The notes beneath the pieces are model-generated. The model saw only the letters and a list, made by a program, of their open reading frames with translations, was not told the DNA's origin and searched no databases. A stretch of DNA of 64,000 bases from Sciscionella sediminilitoris (GTDB lineage Bacteria > Actinomycetota > Actinomycetes > Mycobacteriales > Pseudonocardiaceae), in NCBI RefSeq assembly GCF_000737195.2, contig NZ_JALM01000010.1, positions 62,001 through 126,000 on the forward strand, in the 5' to 3' direction. Below, one piece after another: positions 38,536 through 47,531 of the stretch. The stretch's first letter is position 1, and each line of letters starts with the position of its first letter. The position numbers and the translations under genes were made by a program.

Positions 38536-38562
38536 TGTCACGCGCAGCGGCGCACCGGCATC
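38536..38562 (+). promoter_or_regulatory. ECF41-type promoter of the AhpD-like gene
   Basis: TGTCACG (38536-38542), 16 bp, then CATC (38559-38562). It has the same spacing as the oppositely directed site and one mismatch in each element. It lies about 40 bases upstream of the AhpD-like start codon. Confidence 0.5.
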
Positions 38563-38602
38563 TCGTGGTCGTCCAGTACGACAGCACGATGGAGGAAAGA
38601 CC

Positions 38603-39088
38603 ATGAACGCCCGATTCGACATGTTCGGTAACGAGATCGCCGCGCGGTTCACCAAGCGGTTCGTCAGCGCCAGCCAGGTGATCGACCAGTCACCGCTGCC
38701 GAAGGTCACCAGGGAGCTGGTTTCCTTGCGGGCCAGCCAGATCAACGGCTGCGGCTTCTGCACCGACATGCACACCAAGGATGCCGCGGCCGAGGGTGTC
38801 CCCGCGGTCCGGCTGAACCTCGTCGCCGCCTGGCGGGAGGCGACCGTGTTCAGCGAGGCCGAGCGCGCCGCGCTGGCCTTCACCGAGGAGGGCACCCGGC
38901 TCGCCGACGCCCATCACGGTGTGTCCGACGAGACCTGGGCCCAGGTGCGCGAGCACTACGACGACGACCAGATCGCCGCGCTGATCTGCCTGCTCGCGCT
39001 GATCAACGCGGCCAACCGGCTCAACGTGATCGTGCGGACCCCGGCGGGTTCCTACGAGCCGGGGATGTTCGCCGCCGCGGCCGGCTGA
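38603..39088 (+). CDS. Carboxymuconolactone decarboxylase/AhpD-like protein
   Basis: A 161-residue protein of the CMD/AhpD family. The redox motif is CGFCTDMH near residue 52 (CxxC with the following His), preceded by RELVSLRASQINGC. Such proteins act as alkylhydroperoxidase-like reductases. It is the expected output gene of the divergent ECF41 sigma factor. GGAGGAAAG lies before the ATG. Confidence 0.92.
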   Translation: MNARFDMFGNEIAARFTKRFVSASQVIDQSPLPKVTRELVSLRASQINGCGFCTDMHTKDAAAEGVPAVRLNLVAAWREATVFSEAERAALAFTEEGTRLADAHHGVSDETWAQVREHYDDDQIAALICLLALINAANRLNVIVRTPAGSYEPGMFAAAAG

Positions 39089-39094
39089 CCATGC

Positions 39095-40600
39095 TCAGCC
39101 GAACCGGCCACGCAGCTCGCGTTTGAGGAGTTTGCCGGAAGCGTTGCGCGGCAAGGCATCCACCAGGTGCACCCGCTTCGGTACCTTGTACCCCGGCAGG
39201 CTCGCGCGGGCGTGCTCGAGCAGCGCCGCCTCGTCCACCGCGGAGTCCGTTCCGGACTGCACGACCACGATGGCGGTCACCGCCTCGATCCACCGCTCGT
39301 CCGGGGTCGCGATCACCGCGACCTCGGCGACGGCCGGATGGGTGTACAGGGCGTCCTCGACCTCGCGGGAGGCCACGAGCACCCCGCCGGTGTTGATGAC
39401 GTCCTTGATCCGGTCCACCACATAGAGGTAGCCGTCCTCGTCGGCCCGTACCAGGTCCCCGGAGTGGAACCAGCCGTCCCGGAAGGCCTCTTCGGTCTCC
39501 TCGGGTTTGTCCCAGTATCCGGTGCACAGTTGCGGGGAGCGATAGACCACTTCCCCGGACTCGCCCGGGGCCACATCCGCGCCCTGTTCGTCGACCACCC
39601 GTGCCTCGACGAACAGGGCGGGCTTGCCCGCGGAATCCTGGCGCCGGTCGTGTTCCTCCGGGCGCAGGATCGCGGCGATCGGGCCGATCTCGCTCTGGCC
39701 AAAACAGTTGTAGAAGCCCAGTTCGGGCAGGCGTTCACGGAGCCTGCTCAGCACCGGTCCGGGCATGATGGAGGCGCCGTAGTAGGCCTTGCGCAGGCTG
39801 GACAGATCGCGGGTGGCGAACTCGGGGTGGTTGGCGATGGGTACCCAGACCGTGGGTGCGGTGAAGAAGGCGCGGTGCCCGTCCCGTTCGATGCGGGCGA
39901 GGATGTCGCCGGGATCCGGGGTTTCCACGATGGTGTTGCGCGCCCCGGCCATCAGGGAGGGCAGCAGGAAGCAGTGCATCTGGGCGCTGTGATACAGCGG
40001 CATCACGTGCAGCGGTTCGTCCCCGGCCGCGATGTCCAGCCCGGAAAGGCAGGACACGTACTCGTGCACCAGGGCACGGTGGGTCATCATCGCGCCCTTG
40101 GGGGTGGACGTGGTCCCGGAGGTATAGAGCAGCTGCACGAGATCGGTGTCCGCGCGCGGCACCTCGAGTTCCGGGACCCCGTCGCCGAGCGCACTCTCCA
40201 GCAGCGATCCCTCCCGGTCCCGTAGTGGAATCCAGTCCAGCTCGCCGAGCTGCCCGGCCAGTCCCGGATCGGCGAGCGCCGTCCTGCTTCCGGACTGCTC
40301 GAGCAGGTAGCGCAGCCCGTCCCCGGTGAGGCTGTTGTTGATCGGCACGTGCACCAGTCCGGCACGGGCGCAGGCGAGGAACCCGATCAGGTAGGCATCG
40401 GAATTCTTGCCGTAGGCGGCGATCCGGTCCCCGTGTTCGGCGCCGTGCTCGAGCAGCCGCGCGGCCGCCCTGGTCACGGCCCTGTCGAGTTCGGCGTAGG
40501 TCCAGGACCGGTCGGCGAACCGCAGGGCGCACCGCTCGGGATGGCGTGCGGCCGAGCGGCGGAGCACATCGTCGACGGTGCTCGAACGCGGATCGATCAT
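39095..40600 (-). CDS. Fatty-acyl-CoA synthetase-like ANL enzyme
   Basis: A 501-residue adenylate-forming enzyme. Motifs in order are YTSGTTSTPKGAMMTH near residue 160, YNCFGQSEIGP near 295, FRDGWFHSGDLVRADEDGYL near 385, the hinge DRIKDVINTGG and the terminal catalytic lysine in ASGKLLKRELR. It activates a fatty or aromatic acid as its CoA thioester; specificity is unknown. It ends six bases from the AhpD gene (convergent). Confidence 0.9.
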   Translation of the reverse strand: MIDPRSSTVDDVLRRSAARHPERCALRFADRSWTYAELDRAVTRAAARLLEHGAEHGDRIAAYGKNSDAYLIGFLACARAGLVHVPINNSLTGDGLRYLLEQSGSRTALADPGLAGQLGELDWIPLRDREGSLLESALGDGVPELEVPRADTDLVQLLYTSGTTSTPKGAMMTHRALVHEYVSCLSGLDIAAGDEPLHVMPLYHSAQMHCFLLPSLMAGARNTIVETPDPGDILARIERDGHRAFFTAPTVWVPIANHPEFATRDLSSLRKAYYGASIMPGPVLSRLRERLPELGFYNCFGQSEIGPIAAILRPEEHDRRQDSAGKPALFVEARVVDEQGADVAPGESGEVVYRSPQLCTGYWDKPEETEEAFRDGWFHSGDLVRADEDGYLYVVDRIKDVINTGGVLVASREVEDALYTHPAVAEVAVIATPDERWIEAVTAIVVVQSGTDSAVDEAALLEHARASLPGYKVPKRVHLVDALPRNASGKLLKRELRGRFG

Positions 40601-40746
40601 GGCCTTGGCTCCTTTGCCGTGCTCGTCGGGTCCGCCGGAATCCTACGCAGAGCAGGCAGGTGGACACCACGGGAACTCCTGCCCGAAATGTAACGTTGTC
40701 CCTGCACCTCGCCCACGTTGCGCGTACCGACCCCGAGGAGCCACCG

Positions 40747-40926
40747 ATGTCGTTCGTCAACAAGATCGCCAAGCTGGCCGCGAGCCCGCAGGGGCGCCGC
40801 CTGCTCAACCAGGCCAAGGAGATGGCCAACGATCCCAAGCGCCGTCAGCAGGCCAAGGATGCCGTGGAGAAGGTGCGCGGCAAGGCCGAGGAGTACACCC
40901 GGCGCAACCGCGGCAGCGGCCACTAG
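40747..40926 (+). CDS. Small basic helical protein
   Basis: A 59-residue, highly charged protein (MSFVNKIAKLAASPQGRRLL, then KRRQQAKDAVEKVRGKAEEY). The composition suggests one long amphipathic helix; no membrane segment or known catalytic domain. GAGGAGCC precedes the ATG at good spacing, supporting expression. Similar short proteins are common in actinomycetes; function unknown. Confidence 0.72.
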   Translation: MSFVNKIAKLAASPQGRRLLNQAKEMANDPKRRQQAKDAVEKVRGKAEEYTRRNRGSGH

Positions 40927-40938
40927 CGGCCCACCCGC

Positions 40939-42273
40939 TCAGCCGAACCGCAGTTCCGCCGCGTGCACGTGGTGGAAGTGGAAGAGCATGTCGTAGGACC
41001 GGCCGAGCGGGACCTGGAGTTCCCCGGCGTGCGGCGCTCCCGGGTCGAATCCGCCCCCGATGTTGCGGGTCGGGCGCGCCGTCCGCAGCCATCCGGCCGC
41101 CTCCGCGGGCAGCGTCCGCAGATCGAGGAAGTAGTCCTTGCCCGCGACCTTGTCCAGGGTGTACTCGTTCTGCTCCGCGCGCGGGGCGCCGAGGGTGAAC
41201 GACCGGTACTTCTCGTCCGGCCCCTTGGCGTTGAACGAGCCGTCGTAGAAGCTGAAACCCACCGTGCGGAAGGCGGGGCCGAGCCGCTCGCGCAGGCGCG
41301 CGCTCGCCGGTTCCGGGGCCAGCTCCGGATCGATGGGCACATAGCTCGCGTGCGCCACCATGTTCGACACCATGATCCGGCCGGGCCGATGCCGGTACCA
41401 CCACTCGGTGTTCTCGGCCATGACCTGGTCGCGATAGCGCCCGGCCTCGGTGCGCCCTCGCGCGGTGCTCGTGTCGAAGGCGTACTCCCGGAAACTCTGC
41501 GCGAGCGCGTTCGCGTGCTGCACCGCCCAGTCGAACTCCCCGCGCGCATCCCCGGGACCGGCCGCGCGCAGCAGGTTCACCACCGCCTTCGCCCGCGCGG
41601 CCAGTGCCTCCCGCTCGGGAAGGGATTTGCCGGTCTGGATGGCCATGTACTCGTTCAGGCTCATCCCCGGCGCCGGGGCCATTCCCGCGTACAGGTGCTC
41701 GACCGCCTCCCGTAGCTCCGGATGCCGGGCCGCGACGTATCCGGTGACCTTCTCGAACAGCACGGGCCCAGGGAAGGACAGATCGTTGCCCATGAACCGC
41801 AGTTTGTGGGCGTGTGTGCGGTTGTACGCGCGCATCCAGTGCAGCAGGTCCAGGAACTCCCGGTTGTCGAAGACCTGATAGAAGGCGTCGAACTCGGCGG
41901 ACATGATCGCGCCCGGATCCCCGATGCCGCGCAGCACGTAGTCGTTGAGCCGCACCCCGGTGCTCCAGCTCATCTCCCGGGCGAAGGTGTCGAATCCCTT
42001 GTGGGTGGCGAGATAGCGGAACAGCCGGTGCTGCATGGTGACGAACTCGCGTGAGCTGTGCGTGGCCTCGCCGACGCTGACCACCGAGGCCGAGCCGACG
42101 GCCCGGCCGAAGGGCCGCAGATCGCCGAGCGCGCCGCCCGGTTCCGCGGTGCGCACCGGGTGGGCCGCCCGGTCGAAGGCGGGCACGGGATCCTCGACGG
42201 CGGCGAGCGCGGGGCCGCCGGCGGCCAGACCGGCCAGGAGGAGGGAAACTGTCAGGAGGCTTCGCATCCGCAC
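40939..42273 (-). CDS. Erythromycin-esterase-family protein, secreted
   Basis: A 444-residue protein with a signal peptide (SLLTVSLLLAGLAAGGPALA). The family motif GEATHSSREF near residue 68 carries the Glu and His typical of Ere-type enzymes, and FMGNDLSFPG near 160 follows. Ere proteins hydrolyse macrolide lactones, but most homologues act on other esters. Either the GTG at 42273 or the ATG two codons later starts the protein. It diverges from a TetR gene with a long inverted repeat between. Confidence 0.85.
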   Translation of the reverse strand: MRMRSLLTVSLLLAGLAAGGPALAAVEDPVPAFDRAAHPVRTAEPGGALGDLRPFGRAVGSASVVSVGEATHSSREFVTMQHRLFRYLATHKGFDTFAREMSWSTGVRLNDYVLRGIGDPGAIMSAEFDAFYQVFDNREFLDLLHWMRAYNRTHAHKLRFMGNDLSFPGPVLFEKVTGYVAARHPELREAVEHLYAGMAPAPGMSLNEYMAIQTGKSLPEREALAARAKAVVNLLRAAGPGDARGEFDWAVQHANALAQSFREYAFDTSTARGRTEAGRYRDQVMAENTEWWYRHRPGRIMVSNMVAHASYVPIDPELAPEPASARLRERLGPAFRTVGFSFYDGSFNAKGPDEKYRSFTLGAPRAEQNEYTLDKVAGKDYFLDLRTLPAEAAGWLRTARPTRNIGGGFDPGAPHAGELQVPLGRSYDMLFHFHHVHAAELRFG

Positions 42274-42328
42274 GGGGCATCACCACTTCTGCCGGAGAGC
42301 ATTCACCGAGGAGTCGGCACCATCAGAT

Positions 42329-42364
42329 AACCACCACAGTTGTAGTACCATGACTGTGGTGGTT
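42329..42364. promoter_or_regulatory. 12-bp inverted repeat between esterase and TetR genes
   Basis: AACCACCACAGT and ACTGTGGTGGTT are perfect 12-bp inverted arms separated by 12 bp. The site ends 17 bases before the TetR start and lies 56 bases from the esterase start. It is the obvious TetR operator for both promoters. Confidence 0.75.
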
Positions 42365-42381
42365 GCAAGAACGGAGGTCAC

Positions 42382-42951
42382 ATGTCACACAATCCGGGGA
42401 GGCGCCGGTTGCTCGGCGACTCGGCGATCCAGGTGCTCGCGCGCGAGGGGGTGCGCGGCCTGACCTTTCGCGCGGTGGACACCGAGGCACAGGTACCGAC
42501 CGGGACGGCGCACAACTACTTCGCCGACCGGGACGCGCTGGTGGAGTTCACCGCCACCCGGATCCGGGACCGGCTCGCCGTCGAGCAACCCGGGGAACGC
42601 CCCGGTCTGACCGCGCGCATGCGGGCCCAGTTCGAGAACTTCACGGACAACCGGGAGTGTTATCTCGCGCTGCTGGAACTGCGCCTCGAAGCGACCCGGC
42701 GCCCGGCCATCCGGGAGGTCCTCGGCCAGGTGGTGCGCGCCGAACTGGACACCCGCGCCGGGGAACACGCCGACTCCGCCATGCCGGGCGGCGGCACCGA
42801 GGCGACCCTGCTCTACCTGGCCATGCTCGGTCTGGCCGTCGAGCATCTCACCCTGCCGGACACGCTCGCGGGCCACGACATCGACCAGCTGCTCGCGACA
42901 CTGGCCGACCGGATCGCCACCGAACACCCGGACACCGCGCCGAATTGCTGA
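42382..42951 (+). CDS. TetR-family transcriptional regulator
   Basis: A 189-residue repressor. The N-terminal helix-turn-helix spans residues 8-55 (LLGDSAIQVLAREGVRGLTF, then VPTGTAHNYFADRDALVEFT). The C-terminal ligand-binding half is helical with no distinctive motif. GGAGG precedes the ATG. The operator at 42329-42364 suggests control of itself and the divergent esterase. Confidence 0.92.
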   Translation: MSHNPGRRRLLGDSAIQVLAREGVRGLTFRAVDTEAQVPTGTAHNYFADRDALVEFTATRIRDRLAVEQPGERPGLTARMRAQFENFTDNRECYLALLELRLEATRRPAIREVLGQVVRAELDTRAGEHADSAMPGGGTEATLLYLAMLGLAVEHLTLPDTLAGHDIDQLLATLADRIATEHPDTAPNC

Positions 42952-43047
42952 CTCGGGACACCGCTATCCCCTAGGCTCGCCGGCAGTTCGCTTCGAGCAC
43001 AGGGCGCGGGCGGACGCAGGGGCGAGTCAAGGCCGAGGGAGGCAACG

Positions 43048-43800
43048 ATGCCCGATCTGTTCCGGCTGGGCGGGAAGACCGCACTGGTGACCGGTGGGGC
43101 GCGGGGAATCGGCGAGGCCATCGTCACCGCGCTGCTCGACGCTGGTGCCCGGGTCTTCATCGGGGACATCGATCCGGTGGCGGGCACCGTGACCGCGCAG
43201 CGCCTCGGCACCGGATTCGTGGCCCTGGATGTCACCGATTCGGCGAGCGTGGACGCGGCCGTTGCGCAGGTCGTCGCCGAGGCGGGCGCACTGGACATCG
43301 CGGTGAACAACGCGGGCATCGTGGCGAACAAACCGAGCGAGGAACTCAGCGACGCCGACTGGCGCAGCGTGCTCTCGGTGAACCTGGACGGGGTGTTCTA
43401 CTGCTGCCGCGCCGAGGGCAGGCACATGCTCGAACGCGGTTCCGGCTGCATCATCAACACCGGCTCGATGAGCGGGCACATCGCCAATCATCCGCAGCCG
43501 CAGTCCGCGTACAACTCCGCGAAGGCCGGGGTCATCCACCTGACGAAGTCACTGGCCGGGGAATGGGCCGACCGCGGGGTCCGGGTCAACTCCATCTCCC
43601 CCGGCTACGTGGGCACCGAACTGACCAAGCGCGGAATGTCCAACGAGACCTGGCGAACCACCTGGCTGGACTCCACCCCGATGGGCCGGGTGGGCGAACC
43701 GCACGAGATCGCGCCCGCGGTGGTCTTCCTCGCCTCGGCGGCGAGCAGTTTCTGCACCGGGACCGATCTCGTCGTGGACGGCGGCTACACCGTCTGGTGA
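43048..43800 (+). CDS. Short-chain dehydrogenase/reductase, polyol-dehydrogenase-like
   Basis: A 250-residue classical SDR. TGGARGIG near residue 16, NNAGI near 91, serine in GSMSGH near 140 and YNSAK near 157 give the cofactor site and catalytic Ser-Tyr-Lys. The end (FLASAASSFCTGTDLVVDGG) is typical. Overall pattern resembles D-arabinitol/mannitol dehydrogenases. GAGGGAGG precedes the ATG. It overlaps the convergent gene by 16 bases. Confidence 0.88.
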   Translation: MPDLFRLGGKTALVTGGARGIGEAIVTALLDAGARVFIGDIDPVAGTVTAQRLGTGFVALDVTDSASVDAAVAQVVAEAGALDIAVNNAGIVANKPSEELSDADWRSVLSVNLDGVFYCCRAEGRHMLERGSGCIINTGSMSGHIANHPQPQSAYNSAKAGVIHLTKSLAGEWADRGVRVNSISPGYVGTELTKRGMSNETWRTTWLDSTPMGRVGEPHEIAPAVVFLASAASSFCTGTDLVVDGGYTVW

Positions 43801-44867
43801 GCCTCCTCGAGCAGGAAGGTCCCGCCCGCGGCCTCGGCTAGTTCGGGCCCGAACAGCGCGCCGGGGGTGTGCGCACCCGGCCGGCCCTTGCCTTCGGCGA
43901 GCCGGTACGCGACCTCGGCGGCCACACTGGTCGTGTATCCCATGCCCTCACCGGTGCGCAGCCAGCCCTGCCGCGTCTCGCCGTCCGGCCAGGAAACCCT
44001 GGCGTGCGCCCAGGAGTACTCGCTGCCACCAGTGGATTCGGGTACCCGCATCCGGGCGATCCCCCGTTTGGCGAACCGGCCGATCGCGGAAACCGACAGC
44101 AGCGCGCCGAGTACCGGGAACACCGCACGAGCCACGGCCCCGGACGGCAGTTCACCGGAACCCGCCACCACGAACGGCGCCCCGCTCGCCCGGCGGGCCG
44201 CCTCCAGTTCCCCGGAGGGGCCCGCGGCCATCCGCGCGGTCCTGCCGTCGGGCAGGGACAGCGTTTCGGCTTCGGAACCGATCGCGGCCCGGACCAGTTT
44301 CCCGTCCGCGTACCGGCGCCCGCCCTTGACGATCCCCTCGACCAGGGTCGAGGCCAGCGCCTCACCGACCGCGGCCGCGCCGTCGGAGCCGATCGCGGCG
44401 ACCCGGTTCACCCGGACCCGTCGCGGTGCCGGTTTCCCCGCGCACAGTTTCAATACGACGCTCTCGGTCCCGAGCACACCGAACCCCGCCCCGGGCACCG
44501 CGGTGCTGCCCGCGGCGGCGAGCTGCTCATGCCTGGCGGAAAGCGCGCCGAGCGTGGACAGGTCGTTGGACAGGTCGGTGTAGTGCGTCCCCGGCGGAAG
44601 GGCACGCAGGATCGGGGGCGCCGTCTCGCTGAATGGGCCGACGGTGTTCACCACCACGGCCGGTGCGTGCTCGGCGATCCGCGCACCGACCGCTTCGGGC
44701 GAGTCGGCCACCACGATCCGCGGTGCCCCGCCGATCTCCCCGGCCACCGCGCGCAGCCGCTCCGCATTGCGGCCGAGCAGACCGAGCGGCGCACCCCGCT
44801 CGGCGAGCTTCGCGGCGATCGCCCGGCCACAGCGCCCGGTCGCTCCGTTGATCCAGATCTCGTCCAT
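43785..44867 (-). CDS. Saccharopine-dehydrogenase-like NAD(P)-binding protein
   Basis: A 360-residue protein with an N-terminal Rossmann fold (IWINGATGRCGRAIAAKLAE) and VVNTVGPFSETAPPIL near residue 75, both typical of saccharopine-dehydrogenase-like oxidoreductases and trans-acting enoyl reductases. The actual reaction is unknown. It follows the epimerase gene by nine bases, forming a two-gene operon next to the divergent LysR gene. Confidence 0.82.
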   Translation of the reverse strand: MDEIWINGATGRCGRAIAAKLAERGAPLGLLGRNAERLRAVAGEIGGAPRIVVADSPEAVGARIAEHAPAVVVNTVGPFSETAPPILRALPPGTHYTDLSNDLSTLGALSARHEQLAAAGSTAVPGAGFGVLGTESVVLKLCAGKPAPRRVRVNRVAAIGSDGAAAVGEALASTLVEGIVKGGRRYADGKLVRAAIGSEAETLSLPDGRTARMAAGPSGELEAARRASGAPFVVAGSGELPSGAVARAVFPVLGALLSVSAIGRFAKRGIARMRVPESTGGSEYSWAHARVSWPDGETRQGWLRTGEGMGYTTSVAAEVAYRLAEGKGRPGAHTPGALFGPELAEAAGGTFLLEEAHQTV

Positions 44868-44876
44868 ACCGACCCC

Positions 44877-45758
44877 TCAGCCGAAGTAGTGCCCGGCTTC
44901 CAGGTCGGCGATCAGGCCGACCTGTTCCGGATGCCAGTCGAGCAGTTTCTCGGTCTGCGCGGCCGAGGCCGGGGCGTCCAGCGTGAAGATGGCCCCGATG
45001 AATCCGATGGCCTCGATGACCTCCTGCGCGGAAACCGAGCTCACCGGGAGTTCCAGGTGCCTGCCGATCACCTCGGCGATCTCCCGGACCGGGACCCCCT
45101 CGTCGCCGATAGCGTGCAGCCGGGACCCGGCCGGTGCCGATTCCACGGCGAGCCGGAACAGCCGGGCCGCGTCCAGCCGGTGCACCGAGCACCAGCGGTT
45201 GGTGCCCTGCTCCGGGTACACCACGGCGCCGCGCTTGCGGGCGGTCTGGATCAGCTGCGGGACGAAGCCCTTGTCCCCTTCGCCGTGCACCGAGGGCGGC
45301 AGCCGCACCGCCGAGGCCCGGACCCCGCGTTCGGCGAGCGACAGCACCGACTCGGAGTGCCGCGGCGAGTCTGGGGCGACCACGTCCTCCTCGGTGGCGA
45401 TGCGTCCCGGGGCGAGGCCACCGAGCCCCGAGGCGGCGACGAACGGCCGCCCGGTCCCGGCGAGCGTCTCACCGATCGCCGCGATCGCCGCGCGGTCCAG
45501 TTCCGCGGCGGCCGCGAAATCGTCGAAGTCGTCGTGCTTGAACGCGCAGTGGATCACGCCATCGGCCGCGGCGGCGCCCGCGCGCAGGCTGTCCAGGTCC
45601 TGCAGGTTGCCGCGCTGCACCTCGGCACCGGCGGCGGTGAGCGCGGCGGCGGAGGCGTCCGAACGGGCGAGGCCGAGTACCTGATGGCCGGCCCCGAGCA
45701 GCTCGCGGACCACGGCACTGCCGACGAATCCGGTCGCTCCGGTCACGAAAACACGCAT
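44877..45758 (-). CDS. NAD-dependent epimerase/dehydratase family protein (extended SDR)
   Basis: A 293-residue extended SDR. The glycine motif is VTGATGFVGSAVV at residues 5-17. Later features are SGLGGLAPG and RLPPSVHGEGDKGFVP. The usual YxxxK is not evident at its expected place (SPRHSESVLSL), so catalysis may be altered or it may be an atypical, reductase-like member. It heads the operon divergent from LysR. Confidence 0.8.
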   Translation of the reverse strand: MRVFVTGATGFVGSAVVRELLGAGHQVLGLARSDASAAALTAAGAEVQRGNLQDLDSLRAGAAAADGVIHCAFKHDDFDDFAAAAELDRAAIAAIGETLAGTGRPFVAASGLGGLAPGRIATEEDVVAPDSPRHSESVLSLAERGVRASAVRLPPSVHGEGDKGFVPQLIQTARKRGAVVYPEQGTNRWCSVHRLDAARLFRLAVESAPAGSRLHAIGDEGVPVREIAEVIGRHLELPVSSVSAQEVIEAIGFIGAIFTLDAPASAAQTEKLLDWHPEQVGLIADLEAGHYFG

Positions 45759-45836
45759 GAACTACTCCTCGAGTCAGAACGAGTGGTTACCTCTCCGACT
45801 CTGCGGGCCGATCCCCGGTCCGGTCCAATGAAACCT

Positions 45837-45863
45837 GCGTAATACGCAATACGATTTCCGTAT
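45837..45863. promoter_or_regulatory. Two inverted repeats in the LysR/epimerase gap
   Basis: GCGTA-A-TACGC (45837-45847) and ATACG-ATTTC-CGTAT (45849-45863) lie side by side between the divergent genes. The second fits the T-N11-A form of LysR boxes. They are likely regulator-binding sites for both promoters. Confidence 0.6.
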
Positions 45864-45925
45864 CACTGCTGCTCAGTGAACCTATGCCTAAGATGTGCGC
45901 ACCTCGGAAGAGTTACACTCGAGGT

Positions 45926-46840
45926 ATGCCGGATTCCGTATCACCGCCCGTCGACCTGGATCTGCGACTGGTCTGGTGTTTCACCGTGGTCGCCGAGCAC
46001 GGGCACTTCGGTCGCGCCGCCGAGGTCCTGCACACCACGCAACCCTCGCTGAGCAGGCAGATCCGGCGACTGGAGAACCAGCTCGGCGCCCGGCTGATCG
46101 ATCGCGGCCCGCAGGGCAGCAAGCTCACCGAGGCGGGCGAGGTTTTCCTGCCACTGGCCAGGAAACTGCTGCGCACCGCGAACCAGGCCAAGGCACGGAC
46201 CCAGGCGGCGGCCCGGCCGAGCAGGCTCACCATCGGCTACATCGCCGGGGTGATCGTCACTCCCGTGGTGCGCGAGCTGCGCAACCGGCATCCGGACGCC
46301 GAGGTGAACGCGACCCACCTGCGCTGGGAGGAACCGCGCACCGCCCTACTCGAACACCGGGTGGACGCGGCCGTGACCCGGCTGCCCTTCCCCACCTCGG
46401 GCCTGGACGTGACCGTGCTCTACGACGAGCCGAGGGCGCTGATGGTGCCGCGCGAGCATCGGTTCGCCGGCAAGGAGTCCGTCACGCTCGCCGATATCGC
46501 GGACGAACCGATGCTCCGGCTGCGCAACGCATCCCAGGAATGGCAGGCATTCTGGCGCGCCGAACCGCGCCCGGACGGCCGCCCGGTCCCCGATGGCCCG
46601 TCCATCGACGCCATCGAGGACAAGTTCGAGCACATCGCCGCGGGTGAGGCCGTCGCGATCGTGCCCGCCGACCTCGGTTTCGCCGGCCTGCGCCCGGATG
46701 TGACCGCGGTGCTGATCGAGGACATCGAACCCAGCCACGTCGTGCTCGCCACCCGGAGCGGGGACGGCAACCGGCTGCTCCCCGCGCTGGAGAAGTGCGT
46801 CCGGGCACATCTGACCGGACCGGTGCACGCCGCCCGGTGA
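45926..46840 (+). CDS. LysR-family transcriptional regulator
   Basis: A 304-residue regulator. The N-terminal winged helix-turn-helix reads FTVVAEHGHFGRAAEVLHTT then QPSLSRQIRRLENQLGARL. The substrate-binding domain starts near residue 95 (LTIGYIAGVIVTPVVRELRN). The ATG at 45926 is preferred over one 14 codons upstream, because the latter would enter the promoter region. It probably controls the divergent epimerase operon; the inducer is unknown. Confidence 0.92.
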   Translation: MPDSVSPPVDLDLRLVWCFTVVAEHGHFGRAAEVLHTTQPSLSRQIRRLENQLGARLIDRGPQGSKLTEAGEVFLPLARKLLRTANQAKARTQAAARPSRLTIGYIAGVIVTPVVRELRNRHPDAEVNATHLRWEEPRTALLEHRVDAAVTRLPFPTSGLDVTVLYDEPRALMVPREHRFAGKESVTLADIADEPMLRLRNASQEWQAFWRAEPRPDGRPVPDGPSIDAIEDKFEHIAAGEAVAIVPADLGFAGLRPDVTAVLIEDIEPSHVVLATRSGDGNRLLPALEKCVRAHLTGPVHAAR

Positions 46841-46843
46841 CCG

Positions 46844-47434
46844 CTATCCGGCCGGTTCCCGTTGTTCGCCGCGCACGTGCGCGCGGACTCCGTGCATGCC
46901 GAACAGGATGAGCAGCTCGACCGCCCCGCCGTCGGCGCTGCCCAGCCAGTGCGGCGCGGAGGTGTCGAACTCGGCGGCCTCACCGGTCGGCAGGATCAGA
47001 TCCCGCTCACCGGCCACCAGCCGCAGCCGCCCGCTCAGTACGTAGAGCCATTCGAAGCCGTCGTGGGTCTGCGGCGCCGGCTCGAGCGGCTCCACCGGTG
47101 CCGGGATGATCATCTTGAACGCGTGCACCCCGCCCGGTCGCCGGGAAAGCGGCACGAAGGTCATGCCGAACCGGTGGATCGGCTTGAGGTGGATCCGCGG
47201 ATCGCCGGTGCGCGGGGCGCCGGCGAGATCGTCCAGCGGAACCTCGTAGACCCGGGCCAGTACGAGCAGCAGTTCCAGGGTCGCCCGGCGCTGGCCGCTC
47301 TCCAACCGGGACAGCGTGCTCTCCGAGACGCCGGTTGCCGCCGCGAGCCCGGCGAGCGTGATGCCCCGTTCGCGGCGCAGCGCCCGAAGGCGCGGCCCCA
47401 CCCCGTCGAGCACATCCTCGATTCCCGGATCCAT
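46844..47434 (-). CDS. XRE-cupin regulator
   Basis: A 196-residue regulator with an XRE domain (ALRRERGITLAGLAAATGVS, then ESTLSRLESGQRRATLELLL) and a C-terminal cupin (HDGFEWLYVLSGRLRLVAGE, LPTGEAAEFDTSAPHWLGS). The ATG at 47434 begins the recognisable domain; longer frames run into the divergent promoter. A 7-bp inverted repeat lies just upstream, and the DinB gene diverges, so both are probably under its control. Confidence 0.9.
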   Translation of the reverse strand: MDPGIEDVLDGVGPRLRALRRERGITLAGLAAATGVSESTLSRLESGQRRATLELLLVLARVYEVPLDDLAGAPRTGDPRIHLKPIHRFGMTFVPLSRRPGGVHAFKMIIPAPVEPLEPAPQTHDGFEWLYVLSGRLRLVAGERDLILPTGEAAEFDTSAPHWLGSADGGAVELLILFGMHGVRAHVRGEQREPAG

Positions 47435-47440
47435 CCGGTC

Positions 47441-47461
47441 ATCTTGCCGGAACCGCAAGAT
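47441..47461. promoter_or_regulatory. Operator between XRE-cupin and DinB genes
   Basis: ATCTTGC-N7-GCAAGAT is a perfect 7-bp inverted repeat that starts six bases from the regulator's start codon. Its position suits autorepression. Confidence 0.65.
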
Positions 47462-47531
47462 CGCGTGCCATCCCGCGGCGCGCCCGGCAAGACTGAGCGC
47501 ATCCAGGACCACCCACCGAGGAGGACCCGCC

